From: an uncultured Bryobacterales bacterium
GTDB lineage: Bacteria; Acidobacteriota; Terriglobia; Bryobacterales; UBA6623
DNA: 64,000 nucleotides
Assembly (NCBI GenBank): GCA_958295955.1
Contig: OY282420.1
Location: forward strand, 3,858,435-3,922,434
Reading direction: 5' to 3'
Each line of letters starts with the position of its first letter. Positions within the stretch are counted from its first letter, which is position 1. Below are positions 50,449-59,119 of the stretch, piece after piece. The notes under the pieces were generated by a model. That model made no database searches. It was not told the DNA's origin and worked only from the letters and a program-made list of their open reading frames with translations. The position numbers were made by a program, and so were the translations under genes.

Positions 50449-51909
50449 GTGCCGAGATTTTCATGGGCGGTCGCGTTGCTTCTGGCCTGCGCGCCGGCCG
50501 TGCGGGCGGAGTACGACATCGCGGTCAACGGGGGCCGCGTCATCGACCCGGAGTCGGGGATCGACAAGACGCTCAACGTCGGCGTGACCGCGGGCCGGAT
50601 CGCAGCGTTGACGGAGCGGCCCATCGCCGCCGCGAAGCAGATCGACGCTGCGGGGCGCGTGGTCGCGCCGGGCTTCATCGACCTGCACCAGCACGGGCAG
50701 AGCATCGCCAATTACGAGGCGCAAGTCCGCGACGGCATCACCACCGCGCTGGAGTTGGAGATCGGCGTCGAGGACGTTGCCGGCTGGTACGCGGACCGCG
50801 CGGGAAAAGCCGCCGTCAACTATGGCGCGAGCATTTCGCACCCGTATTCCCGGCAATTGGCGATGCTGGGGCGGAATCCCGGGCTTTCCGGCGAATCGCT
50901 CGCCGCCGAGTTGACGGCCGCGCAATATCAGCATCTGCGCGAGCGAGTCGCCCGCGGCCTCGACGAAGGGGCGCTTGCCGTCGGCTTCGGCCTCGCCTAC
51001 ACGCCCGGCGCAACCGGCGAAGAGATCACGGCGATGTTCCGTTTGGCGGCGGAGTACGATGCTGCGTGCCATGTTCACATGCGCACCAATTACGAGGACT
51101 TCGGCAATCTCGAAGAAGTCGTGCAGGCCGCCAAGGAAACGGGCGCGCGGTTGCACGTCGTTCATCTCAACAGCAGCGCCCGCGACCGCGTCTCGCAATA
51201 CCTGGAGAGGATTCTCAAGGCGCGCACAGCGGGCGTTGCGGTCACCACCGAGTGCTATCCGTATAACCGCGGCTCTACGCTGATCCAATCGCACCTGTTC
51301 AACGATTGGCAGAGCTACACGGATGAGCAGTTCGGCGGATATATCTGGGTCGAGAGCGGAGAAACCCTGACGCGGGAGACGTTCGGGCGCTACCGGGCGC
51401 GCGGCGGGACGATCATTACTCCGCCCGCTTACAGCGAGGAGAGCGTCCGCCGGGCCGTGGCGAGTCCGCTGACGATGATCGCCAGCGACGGCATGTGGCT
51501 GGACAAGGGGCGCGCGCACCCGCGTTCGTTCGGCACGTATTCCCGCGTGCTGGGGCGTTACGTGCGCGAGATGCAGGCGTTGACGCTGACGGACGCGCTG
51601 CGGAAAATGACGCTCATGCCGGCGCAGCTTTTGGCAAAGCGCGTGCCCGAGATGCGCAACAAGGGCAGAATCCGGCTCGGCGCCGACGCCGACATCGTGG
51701 TTTTCGATGCGGATACCGTCATCGACCGCGGCACGTTCGCCGACCCGGCGCAAAGCCCCGCGGGAATCGAGCACGTGATCGTCAACGGAGTGCTGACGGT
51801 TGAAAACGGAAAGTTGCTGCGCAGGGTTGCCGCCGGGCGGCCCGTGCGCGCGCGTCAAATCCGCCGCGACGCGCCGGGGACGACCTGGCGGCAGCCGCAG
51901 CCGGATTGA
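50449..51909 (+). CDS. Exported amidohydrolase (N-acyl-D-amino-acid deacylase-like)
   Basis: A 486-aa protein with a GTG start (VPRFSWAVALLLACAPAVRA signal peptide). Metal-dependent amidohydrolase motifs: FIDLHQHGQSI (~78) supplies an HxH-type pair, HPYSRQLAML (~128) and VHLNSSARDRV (~241) follow, and the late MIASDGMWLDKGRAHPRSFGTY (~345-366) matches the D-aminoacylase lid and its C-terminal ASDG motif. AGRVVAPGFIDLHQHG is the usual entry to the barrel, and GRIRLGADADIVVFD the small beta domain. Substrate may be N-acyl-D-amino acids or dihydropyrimidine-like cyclic amides. Divergent from the secreted-protein operon. Confidence 0.85.
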   Translation: MPRFSWAVALLLACAPAVRAEYDIAVNGGRVIDPESGIDKTLNVGVTAGRIAALTERPIAAAKQIDAAGRVVAPGFIDLHQHGQSIANYEAQVRDGITTALELEIGVEDVAGWYADRAGKAAVNYGASISHPYSRQLAMLGRNPGLSGESLAAELTAAQYQHLRERVARGLDEGALAVGFGLAYTPGATGEEITAMFRLAAEYDAACHVHMRTNYEDFGNLEEVVQAAKETGARLHVVHLNSSARDRVSQYLERILKARTAGVAVTTECYPYNRGSTLIQSHLFNDWQSYTDEQFGGYIWVESGETLTRETFGRYRARGGTIITPPAYSEESVRRAVASPLTMIASDGMWLDKGRAHPRSFGTYSRVLGRYVREMQALTLTDALRKMTLMPAQLLAKRVPEMRNKGRIRLGADADIVVFDADTVIDRGTFADPAQSPAGIEHVIVNGVLTVENGKLLRRVAAGRPVRARQIRRDAPGTTWRQPQPD

Positions 51910-51977
51910 TTGCTCGGCGGTGCGGGAAACCGCGGCTGACCGTCAAGCCCGTTGCGATTCGCCGTTCCCGCCGCGAT

Positions 51978-52760
51978 TCATGTGTGCTTCGGCACCTGTC
52001 GCACACTCTTTGCCCACTCCGGGAACCTCTCATGTTTGCGAAGCGTTGCCAAATCTTCATCTTGTTCTATGTCGCGAAACTCCAATCCTTTATCGAGCGA
52101 CTCTTTTAGATCGCGGAAGACATCGTCTATCGCTCCGCCATTGTTCGACAGCCAACGATAACATGCTCGGTTGAAAAGATAACGGTAATCCTCGGGCGAC
52201 AGCTTGTGCGCGGCATCGACGTGTCCAGCCGCCTCAGCGAAAAGACGCAGCTTTTTCTTTGCGTTAGCCATGATGCCGTGTGCCCTAGCTCGGTCCAGCT
52301 TCGAGACATCCGCGCTGTCCAGGATCGATGTCAGCAATTCTATGGCGCGTTCCGGGTCGTTGTCGCGTACGGCGATCGCTGCATCGCTGATTTTGACTTG
52401 GCCGCCGAGCGCTTTGATTTCGGTATCCAGCTTCAGGAGTTGCGAGGACATCCGGCGCAACAGCGCGTGTCCGGTGAACCCGGCAGCAAGCGATACGGAT
52501 GACAACAACATCAACGCCCGAAACTCATCGGCGGGTTGGGAAGTCGGTTGAAATAGTTTTCCGATAGCCTCCGAAAAATCGCTTTGCAGGAAGAAGCCGA
52601 CTGCGACCACTGCAGTGACGGCACCGATGAAGACTCGGGTAAGCCAGACTCGCCACGGCTGCTCGGGTTCCGCTCCGGGCAGCCGTCCGATCAAGGACTG
52701 GGACAAGCCTCCAAGCGCTCCGCAAAACACCACGATGAATATGACGACGCCAACCGGCAC
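51978..52760 (-). CDS. Membrane protein with C-terminal TPR-like domain
   Basis: A 260-aa protein with a GTG start (52760). Three hydrophobic segments are visible: VGVVIFIVVFCGALGGLS (~2-19), WLTRVFIGAVTAVVAVGFFL (~39-58) and ALMLLSSVSLAAGFTGHALL (~83-102). A coiled region (SSQLLKLDTEIKALGGQV) follows, then helical repeats with TPR character (DPERAIELLTSILDSADVSKLDRARAH, then AEAAGHVDAAHKLSPEDYRYLFNRACY). Base composition is lower in GC than the flanks. No family recognised. It faces the amidohydrolase tail-to-tail with 68 bp between. Likely a scaffolding or sensor protein. Confidence 0.7.
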   Translation of the reverse strand: MPVGVVIFIVVFCGALGGLSQSLIGRLPGAEPEQPWRVWLTRVFIGAVTAVVAVGFFLQSDFSEAIGKLFQPTSQPADEFRALMLLSSVSLAAGFTGHALLRRMSSQLLKLDTEIKALGGQVKISDAAIAVRDNDPERAIELLTSILDSADVSKLDRARAHGIMANAKKKLRLFAEAAGHVDAAHKLSPEDYRYLFNRACYRWLSNNGGAIDDVFRDLKESLDKGLEFRDIEQDEDLATLRKHERFPEWAKSVRQVPKHT

Positions 52761-52887
52761 GGCTCAGATAATCAGCTTGTCTGCCATCGTTTGACTCCAA
52801 CTACTCCTAAAGTATAGATGACCGGGCTGCAAAAAATCTACTTTGAGCTTCGGCCCCGAAATTTTGTCCCCGTAGGGGGCCGCCGGC

Positions 52888-55719
52888 TCAGCGGTATTCG
52901 ACCCAGATCGGGCTCGACCAGGCTATTTGCCCGTTCCGTTGAACCAGCCGGACGTGGTACCAGGCCGTCTCGTCCGGCGGGTCGGCGTCGCGGAACGAGA
53001 GATCGACCGCCGCGCGGCCCGGCTCGGCGCGATGCACGATCAAGCCGTTGCGGATCACTTCGAGCGAGTCGATCGGCGACGTTCCGGCTACGCGGATGCG
53101 CAACTTGGGCGGCTCGGCGGCGGCGATTACGGAACCCATTTGGGCCGGTTCGCCGCGGCTGCCCGCGGCTTCGAATTGGAGCACGATGTTGTCGGTCGCG
53201 GCGAAAGTCCGGCGCTGCTTGATGGCGTCGAGAACGACTTCCGCGCGCAGTTCGGGCGCCCAGACGGCGGCATAGGATTGGTGGGTGGATTCGTGGTCAG
53301 AGTTCGCCAGCAAGCCGAGCTTCCAACCTTTTTTCCAGGCGTTCCAGACGAAACCCTCCGCTTGCGAGGCGTTGGCCTTGGCCGGGCCGTTCTGCTCTTC
53401 GTACGAGCCGCGCAACGCCTGAAACACTTCGACCACGGGCTCGGCGCGCGGGTCGTTGTCGCGCCAGTCGGTGCCTCCTCCGCCCGCCGTGGTGTGGGCG
53501 ATGGCAATGTCGCCGTTGGCGATCAGCGCGGGATAGAGCCGCTCGGCCCAGCTCTCGACCCCGTAGAATTCCTCGTCGGAGATCGGTACGGGCTGCATGC
53601 GCCGGCGCGTCGAGATCACGTTGCGGTGGCCGCCCGGGAAGGTCACGGTGCGTTCGTAGCCGAAAAAAGTTGCGAAACGTCCGGGGCGGTTGAACATGGT
53701 CGCGATCTGCCGCGTCCGCCACCATTGGTATTTGTAGAAGTGGAGCCGCTCGGCGCCGGAGTGATCGGTCACCGCCAGGAAATCGAGCGCGCCGGCATCG
53801 AGCGCGTAGCGGTAGGCGAACAGGATGTCGCCGTCCCGTTGGCTGTCGGCGGAGAGGTCGGTGTGGCGGTGCAGGTCTCCGCGGAAGAGCTTGAGGGGCG
53901 CCTTGCCCTCCCAGCGGGCGGCGCGGACGCGGGCGAGGTCGGCCTGCTCGGTGGGCGCGGCGTTCTCGAAATCGGCCGCTTGCCGCGGCGGGCGCATGGC
54001 TTCGGTTGCGGCGCGCCGGTTCTCCAGGGACAACTCGGCATAGCGGATTTGCGACGTGCGGACGTGAGGGTCTGCGTAGCTGCGGCCGTCGCTGGGCCAA
54101 ACGGCGGCCAGCTTGCCCGCGAAGGCCGCCGTGGCGAGTTGCGCGTAGGCGCCGCCGCTGCTGAGCGGAAATTCACGAACCGGCAGCCAGCGCGCGCCGT
54201 CGTAGGCGGTCAGATGGAGCGAAGACATGCCGCGGATTGTGTCGTACCAGGGTTGCAGCCGGCGCTCCGCTGAGCCGAATTGCAAGTTCAACTCGTGGTC
54301 TTCCACCGGATGCCGCAGGAGCATCTTTCTGAAGAACAGATACGGCAGCCGGTCGGGGCCGATCGCCAGATGCGGGTACTCGTGCATCTCGGACATCCAG
54401 ACAGGCACGGCGTTTTCGAGCGGCTGCGCGGGCGCGGTCCACTTGCCGCCGGCGTAACGCGCCAAGCGGATCCGGCTCGAAGCGCGGAGTTGCGTGCCGG
54501 GACGGCCCAGAACGCCCCAGTCCTTGCCCCAGTTCGCTCCGCTCTCGGCCCAGGCCGTCCAGACGGCGCCGTCGGCGTCCACGGCGACCGACGGCTCGAT
54601 CTCGCGCAGCGCCGTTTGCGCCGCTGCGATGACCGGGCCCGCGCCGTCCGCGTCGAGGCGGCGCATGAAAATGTCGTAGTTACCCGCGTCGTAGCCGTCC
54701 CAGGCGATCCAGACGGCGCCGTCCGGCGCGGCGGCGATTGCCGGCGCCCAGTCGTTCGCGGCCGACGGACTGACCCGCGCGGGCGGCGACCATTCGCCCG
54801 CGGAATAGGAAGCGGTCATGATGTCGAGGCCGTCCGCGCTGAACTCCTGCCAGGCAACCCAGGGCCGTCCGTCCGCGGCAGTGACGCTTTTGGGGAAGAA
54901 TTGTCTGTCGCCGCCGGGCGCGACGTAGCGCTCGGCCCCCCAGCGCTCTCCGTCCGGATCGAAGACGCGGTTGACCAGACGCCAGCGGCCGGAGAGGAAT
55001 TCGCTCCAGAACACGTGGATCTTCCCTTCCGCGTCGGCAGCGAGCGCGGTCCCGTAGAAATCGCCCCAACCGTCGGCTGCGCGGAAGGTCCGCCATGCGC
55101 CGCCGGCTCGCTGCGCCAGGTAAACCGTGTTTGCTTCGTTGTGGTAGGTGGTCCAGGCAACGTATAGGGCGCCGTCCGCGGCCGCTGCGGCCGGGAAATC
55201 GTGCTGGCTGGCTTCGCCGCGCGTCAGAGCATGCACGACCGGCGCGGCGACCGCCTGCGCGTCGCCGTCGAGGAAACCGAGACGGCCCGCGCGGTCGAGT
55301 TCCGCCGGCGTGAACTCGAAATCGCCGCGGTTCGTGGCGACTGCGACCCGCGCGTTCGGCGGAGCGTCCAGGGCCAGGAAAACGCCGTTCGGCAGGACCT
55401 TCACGCCGCCCGGAAGCTCTTCGCGGAAGCGGTAGCGCGCGTCCGGCGGATTGAAGTAGCGGGTCTGAAAGTCCCATCCGGCGGTTCCTTCGATGCGGTC
55501 GGGGCCGTCGAAGCGCCAGCCCCACGCCGCCAGAGTTTCGCCGGCCGACAGCGAGACCCGGCCCGACCACCGGCGCGGCGCTTCCGCCGTCAATCCGAAT
55601 TCCAGCTTGACGACCGTGCTCGCGCCGGGACGCTCGATTACGGTCCGCGGGGTTTCCGCGGCCGAAACGGACAGCGCGGCCAAGGCGAACCCCAGAGAAG
55701 CGCGGGACATGAGCGGCAT
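52888..55719 (-). CDS. Exported BNR/TolB-propeller protein with C-terminal DUF3604 (PHP-like) domain
   Basis: A 943-aa protein. Signal peptide MSRASLGFALAALSVSAA (M4 or M1 start). Residues ~150-450 carry repeated WIAWDGYDAGNYDIF / VAWQEFSADGLDIMTASYS blocks, the BNR-type propeller pattern with Asp/Trp repeats. Residues ~600-940 match DUF3604: FRGDLHRHTDLSADSQRDGD (~613), the metal-binding FLAVTDHSGAE (~650) and LANSDHESTHQ (~810), a PHP-like phosphoesterase pattern. Family function is unknown; such secreted two-part proteins may act on sulfate or phosphate esters of polymers. Divergent from the TonB receptor gene (81-bp spacer), so the two might be co-regulated. Confidence 0.8.
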   Translation of the reverse strand: MPLMSRASLGFALAALSVSAAETPRTVIERPGASTVVKLEFGLTAEAPRRWSGRVSLSAGETLAAWGWRFDGPDRIEGTAGWDFQTRYFNPPDARYRFREELPGGVKVLPNGVFLALDAPPNARVAVATNRGDFEFTPAELDRAGRLGFLDGDAQAVAAPVVHALTRGEASQHDFPAAAAADGALYVAWTTYHNEANTVYLAQRAGGAWRTFRAADGWGDFYGTALAADAEGKIHVFWSEFLSGRWRLVNRVFDPDGERWGAERYVAPGGDRQFFPKSVTAADGRPWVAWQEFSADGLDIMTASYSAGEWSPPARVSPSAANDWAPAIAAAPDGAVWIAWDGYDAGNYDIFMRRLDADGAGPVIAAAQTALREIEPSVAVDADGAVWTAWAESGANWGKDWGVLGRPGTQLRASSRIRLARYAGGKWTAPAQPLENAVPVWMSEMHEYPHLAIGPDRLPYLFFRKMLLRHPVEDHELNLQFGSAERRLQPWYDTIRGMSSLHLTAYDGARWLPVREFPLSSGGAYAQLATAAFAGKLAAVWPSDGRSYADPHVRTSQIRYAELSLENRRAATEAMRPPRQAADFENAAPTEQADLARVRAARWEGKAPLKLFRGDLHRHTDLSADSQRDGDILFAYRYALDAGALDFLAVTDHSGAERLHFYKYQWWRTRQIATMFNRPGRFATFFGYERTVTFPGGHRNVISTRRRMQPVPISDEEFYGVESWAERLYPALIANGDIAIAHTTAGGGGTDWRDNDPRAEPVVEVFQALRGSYEEQNGPAKANASQAEGFVWNAWKKGWKLGLLANSDHESTHQSYAAVWAPELRAEVVLDAIKQRRTFAATDNIVLQFEAAGSRGEPAQMGSVIAAAEPPKLRIRVAGTSPIDSLEVIRNGLIVHRAEPGRAAVDLSFRDADPPDETAWYHVRLVQRNGQIAWSSPIWVEYR

Positions 55720-55800
55720 GGATGCACGGTAGCAAACTCAACCGTCCGGGTCCGCCGCCTTTGGCAATACTGCAATAATCGTAAGGTGGGGTTGAAACCA

Positions 55801-58800
55801 ATGCGCTCCTGGATTGTTTGGGCATTCGCGGTCGTTTTGGGGTCCGCCGTTCCCGGGTTCGGCCAGACCGCTGACGGGAATCTGGTCGGGAGCGTGCTCG
55901 ATAAGACATCCGGTTCGATAGCGGCCGCAGGCGTGCATCTGAAAAACGAGGCGACCGGCGTGGAATGGGAAGCGGTTACGGACAGTTACGGCTCGTACCG
56001 CTTCAATAACCTGCCCGTAGGCGGCTACGTGCTCACCGTTTCCGCCGAAGGGTTCGCCGCGGCCTCGCTGGCCGGCGTCGCCGTGGCGCTGAACCGCACG
56101 AGCACAGTCAACGTCGTCCTGGAGGTGGGGCGTCTGGTTACGGAAGTGGAAGTGACCGCCGCCGCCGCTGCAATCGACACCACCACGCCGACGATCGGCA
56201 GCTCGTTCGATTCCCGTCAGGCGGTCTTCAGCCCCAGCGCCAACTTGCCGCTCGGCGTGCTCAACCTGTCGCTGCAGGGCGCCGGCGTTGCTTCGAGCGG
56301 CGGCGTCGGCTTGGGGGATGGCCCCTCGGTCGGCGGGCAACGGCCGCGCAACAACAATTTCATGGTGGAGGGAGTCGATAACAACGCCAAGGACGTCACC
56401 GGCAGCATCGTGCAGATTCCCAACGAAGCCGTCGCCGAGTTTTCGCTGCTGCAGAATCAGTACGGGGCGGAGTTCGGGCGCTCGACCGGCGGACAGTTCA
56501 ATACCGTCGTGAAAGGCGGCGCAAACCGGGTTCACGGCGCTCTTTACGAATACTTTTCTAATCGCAAGTTGAACGCTCTGGATCAATCCAACGCGCGCCG
56601 CGGCATTTTCAAGAGGCCGCGCCTGGACGACAACCGCCTTGGCGGCAACGTCGGCGGCCCGATTGTGGCCAACCGGCTGTTCTATTTCGGTTCGTATCAG
56701 TATCACGCGGTCGGCAGCGAATCTCCGCCGGGGAGGCCGTTTTCGGCGCCGACGGCGGAGGGCTACGCCGCTCTGGAACGCATCCCCGGCCTGTCGAGCA
56801 CGAACCTCGGGGTGCTCCGGCGTTTCGTGCCGGCGGCGCCGGCGGCTACGGGGGTTGCCCGCGTGCGGGGGACGGAGATTCCGATCGGCGTGCTGCCCCT
56901 CAACGTGCCGACGTTCCAGAACAATTACAACTGGATCGCCAGCATCGACGCTCACCGCGCAAACGGAGACCAGATGCGTTTCCGCTATATCGACGATGCG
57001 ACCGACGCCGTCGATCCGGCCACGTCGCCCGATCTGCCGGTCTTCGTCAACCAGAACACGCTGCGGCGGAAACTGGCCACCTTCTCTTACTTTCACACCT
57101 TTTCGGCGCGTTGGTTCAACGAGACGCGGTTCGGCTACAGCAGCGCTTCGACCCGCATTCCGGCCGGGGAATTCGAATTTCCCGGGCTGGACTCGTTCCC
57201 CAACATCACCATCGAGCAGGATCTCGACATCCAGATCGGGCCGTATGACGACTCGCCGCAGATCGGCGCTCAGAACACCGCGCAGATGGTCTCCAACTTC
57301 AGCTTCCTGAGCGGGCGCCACACGGTCAAGCTCGGCGTCGATGTGCGCAAGAACGCTTCCGACGACCTGTACATTCAGCGGCAGCGCGGCGATTACAACT
57401 ACGCCACCCTCGAGCGCTTCCTGCTCGACTTGAATCCGGATATTCAATCGGAGCGGAACACCGGGGGCAGCATCTATCACGGCAATAACATGGAGTTCTT
57501 CGCCTATGCAAGCGATGCGGTCAAGCTCAGCCGGAACCTCACCCTGGACCTCGGCCTGCGGTACGAATACAAGGGCGTGCCCGCCGGGGACAAGCTACAA
57601 AGGCTGAACGCGATTTCGAGCGTTCCCGGCGTGCTGACGTTCGGCGAGCCGCGGGCGCAGAAATGGAACTTCGCCCCGCGCGCCGGCTTGGCGTATGCGC
57701 CCGGCGCCGCGGGCAAGACCGTGTACCGCGCCGGCTTCGGCATCGCTTACGATTCGTATTTCACCAACCTCGGCACGCTGACCAAGCCGCCGCAGCTCGA
57801 GAATACGTTTCGCGTGGACCCGGCCGCGCACATTCCCGATTTCTTGGCCAACGGAGGCATTCGGCCCGACCAGCGGCCCGCGGAGTTCGACGAAGCGACG
57901 GCGCGCCGGACGACCTCGACGTACATCCAGCATCAGCACTTGCCGTATTCGATCCAGTGGACGCTGGGCATCGAACGGGTTATCGCCCGGGACTACTCGC
58001 TGAACGTGCGCTATCTGGGCACGCGCGGCGTCCGCCTGTTCACGCAAAGCCTGCTTCCCGTGGTCGCCCGCGCCAACCCGGGGCGTTCGCTGCCCACCTA
58101 TCTGCAGCGGCCGTCGCAAGCGGAGCTCGATGCGCTGCCGCTCACGCTCGACGACATCGAAAGCAGCCCGGTCATGCTGCAGAGTTTCGCCGATGCCGGC
58201 TTCGGCCCGATCCTCTACAGCTTTCCCAATCGCGGCAACTCGATCTATCACGGCCTGGCCTCGGAGATCAAGAAGCGTTTTTCCCAAGGGTTGCAGTTCG
58301 TCGGCGCCTATACCTGGAGCCGGAACATCGACGACAGCACCGCGGATATCTTCTCGACCCTGATTTCGCCGCGCCGCCCGCAGGATTTCCAAGACATGCG
58401 CGCCGAACGGGCCAAGTCTTTTCTCGACCGCTCCCACCGCTTCACGCTGGCCTGGGTCTTCGAGGCGCCGCGGCTCGACCGCTTGCCGAACCGGCTGTTG
58501 AAAAACCTGCTGGGCAACTGGGTTTTTTCCGGCATGTACACGGCCGAGTCGCCGCAATACGCGACCGTCCAGAGCGGCCTCGATTCGAACCGCAACCTCG
58601 ACGGCGCCGCGGACCGCGTTGTCGTCAACCCGCAGGGCATCGACCGCACGGGCAGCGGCGTGACGGCGCTCAGGAACAGCGGCGGGAGCATCGTCGGTTA
58701 CTTGGCCGACAATCCCGACGCCCGCTATATCCGCGCCGGCGGGGGCGTCCATCCCAACGGCGGCAGGAACACCCTGCCCCTGCGCGGGATCGACAATTTC

Positions 58801-59043
58801 GACGTCAGCGCGAGCAAGCGGTTCGTTTTCGCCGAGTCCAAAGCCGTCGAGTTCCGCGCCGCATTCTATAACGCCCTGAACCATCCCCAGTACACGCCGG
58901 GATCGCTCAGCAGCGTCAGAGCCGTCAGCTCCCGCGACACGCGCAACAACCTGATTCCCGGCCACGCGAACTTCGACAAGCCGGACCGGGTTTATAGCAG
59001 CCATGCGCGGGAGATCCACCTGGTCTTGCGCTTCACTTTTTGA
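55801..59043 (+). CDS. Oar-like TonB-dependent receptor with carboxypeptidase-regulatory domain
   Basis: A 1080-aa outer-membrane protein. Signal peptide RSWIVWAFAVVLGSAVPGFG. Residues ~25-110 are a CarboxypepD_reg-like domain (LVGSVLDKTSGSIAAAGVHL…SYRFNNLPVGGYVLTVSAEGF). A plug domain follows (NNFMVEGVDNNAKDV, then LLQNQYGAEFGRSTGGQFN), and a long 22-stranded-barrel-type region runs to the final LRFTF with a terminal aromatic residue needed for barrel insertion. In Acidobacteriota dozens of such Oar-like receptors import oligosaccharides or peptides. No clear TonB box is seen. The start at 55801 rather than the longer upstream frame is fixed by the signal peptide and GGTGGGG upstream. Confidence 0.9.
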   Translation: MRSWIVWAFAVVLGSAVPGFGQTADGNLVGSVLDKTSGSIAAAGVHLKNEATGVEWEAVTDSYGSYRFNNLPVGGYVLTVSAEGFAAASLAGVAVALNRTSTVNVVLEVGRLVTEVEVTAAAAAIDTTTPTIGSSFDSRQAVFSPSANLPLGVLNLSLQGAGVASSGGVGLGDGPSVGGQRPRNNNFMVEGVDNNAKDVTGSIVQIPNEAVAEFSLLQNQYGAEFGRSTGGQFNTVVKGGANRVHGALYEYFSNRKLNALDQSNARRGIFKRPRLDDNRLGGNVGGPIVANRLFYFGSYQYHAVGSESPPGRPFSAPTAEGYAALERIPGLSSTNLGVLRRFVPAAPAATGVARVRGTEIPIGVLPLNVPTFQNNYNWIASIDAHRANGDQMRFRYIDDATDAVDPATSPDLPVFVNQNTLRRKLATFSYFHTFSARWFNETRFGYSSASTRIPAGEFEFPGLDSFPNITIEQDLDIQIGPYDDSPQIGAQNTAQMVSNFSFLSGRHTVKLGVDVRKNASDDLYIQRQRGDYNYATLERFLLDLNPDIQSERNTGGSIYHGNNMEFFAYASDAVKLSRNLTLDLGLRYEYKGVPAGDKLQRLNAISSVPGVLTFGEPRAQKWNFAPRAGLAYAPGAAGKTVYRAGFGIAYDSYFTNLGTLTKPPQLENTFRVDPAAHIPDFLANGGIRPDQRPAEFDEATARRTTSTYIQHQHLPYSIQWTLGIERVIARDYSLNVRYLGTRGVRLFTQSLLPVVARANPGRSLPTYLQRPSQAELDALPLTLDDIESSPVMLQSFADAGFGPILYSFPNRGNSIYHGLASEIKKRFSQGLQFVGAYTWSRNIDDSTADIFSTLISPRRPQDFQDMRAERAKSFLDRSHRFTLAWVFEAPRLDRLPNRLLKNLLGNWVFSGMYTAESPQYATVQSGLDSNRNLDGAADRVVVNPQGIDRTGSGVTALRNSGGSIVGYLADNPDARYIRAGGGVHPNGGRNTLPLRGIDNFDVSASKRFVFAESKAVEFRAAFYNALNHPQYTPGSLSSVRAVSSRDTRNNLIPGHANFDKPDRVYSSHAREIHLVLRFTF

Positions 59044-59119
59044 CGGCGGGGCGCTGCCTGCCGTCCCATGCTCCTTGCGCTAGAATTTACCGTTCGTTCC
59101 CCGATACCGTCAAGAGATC

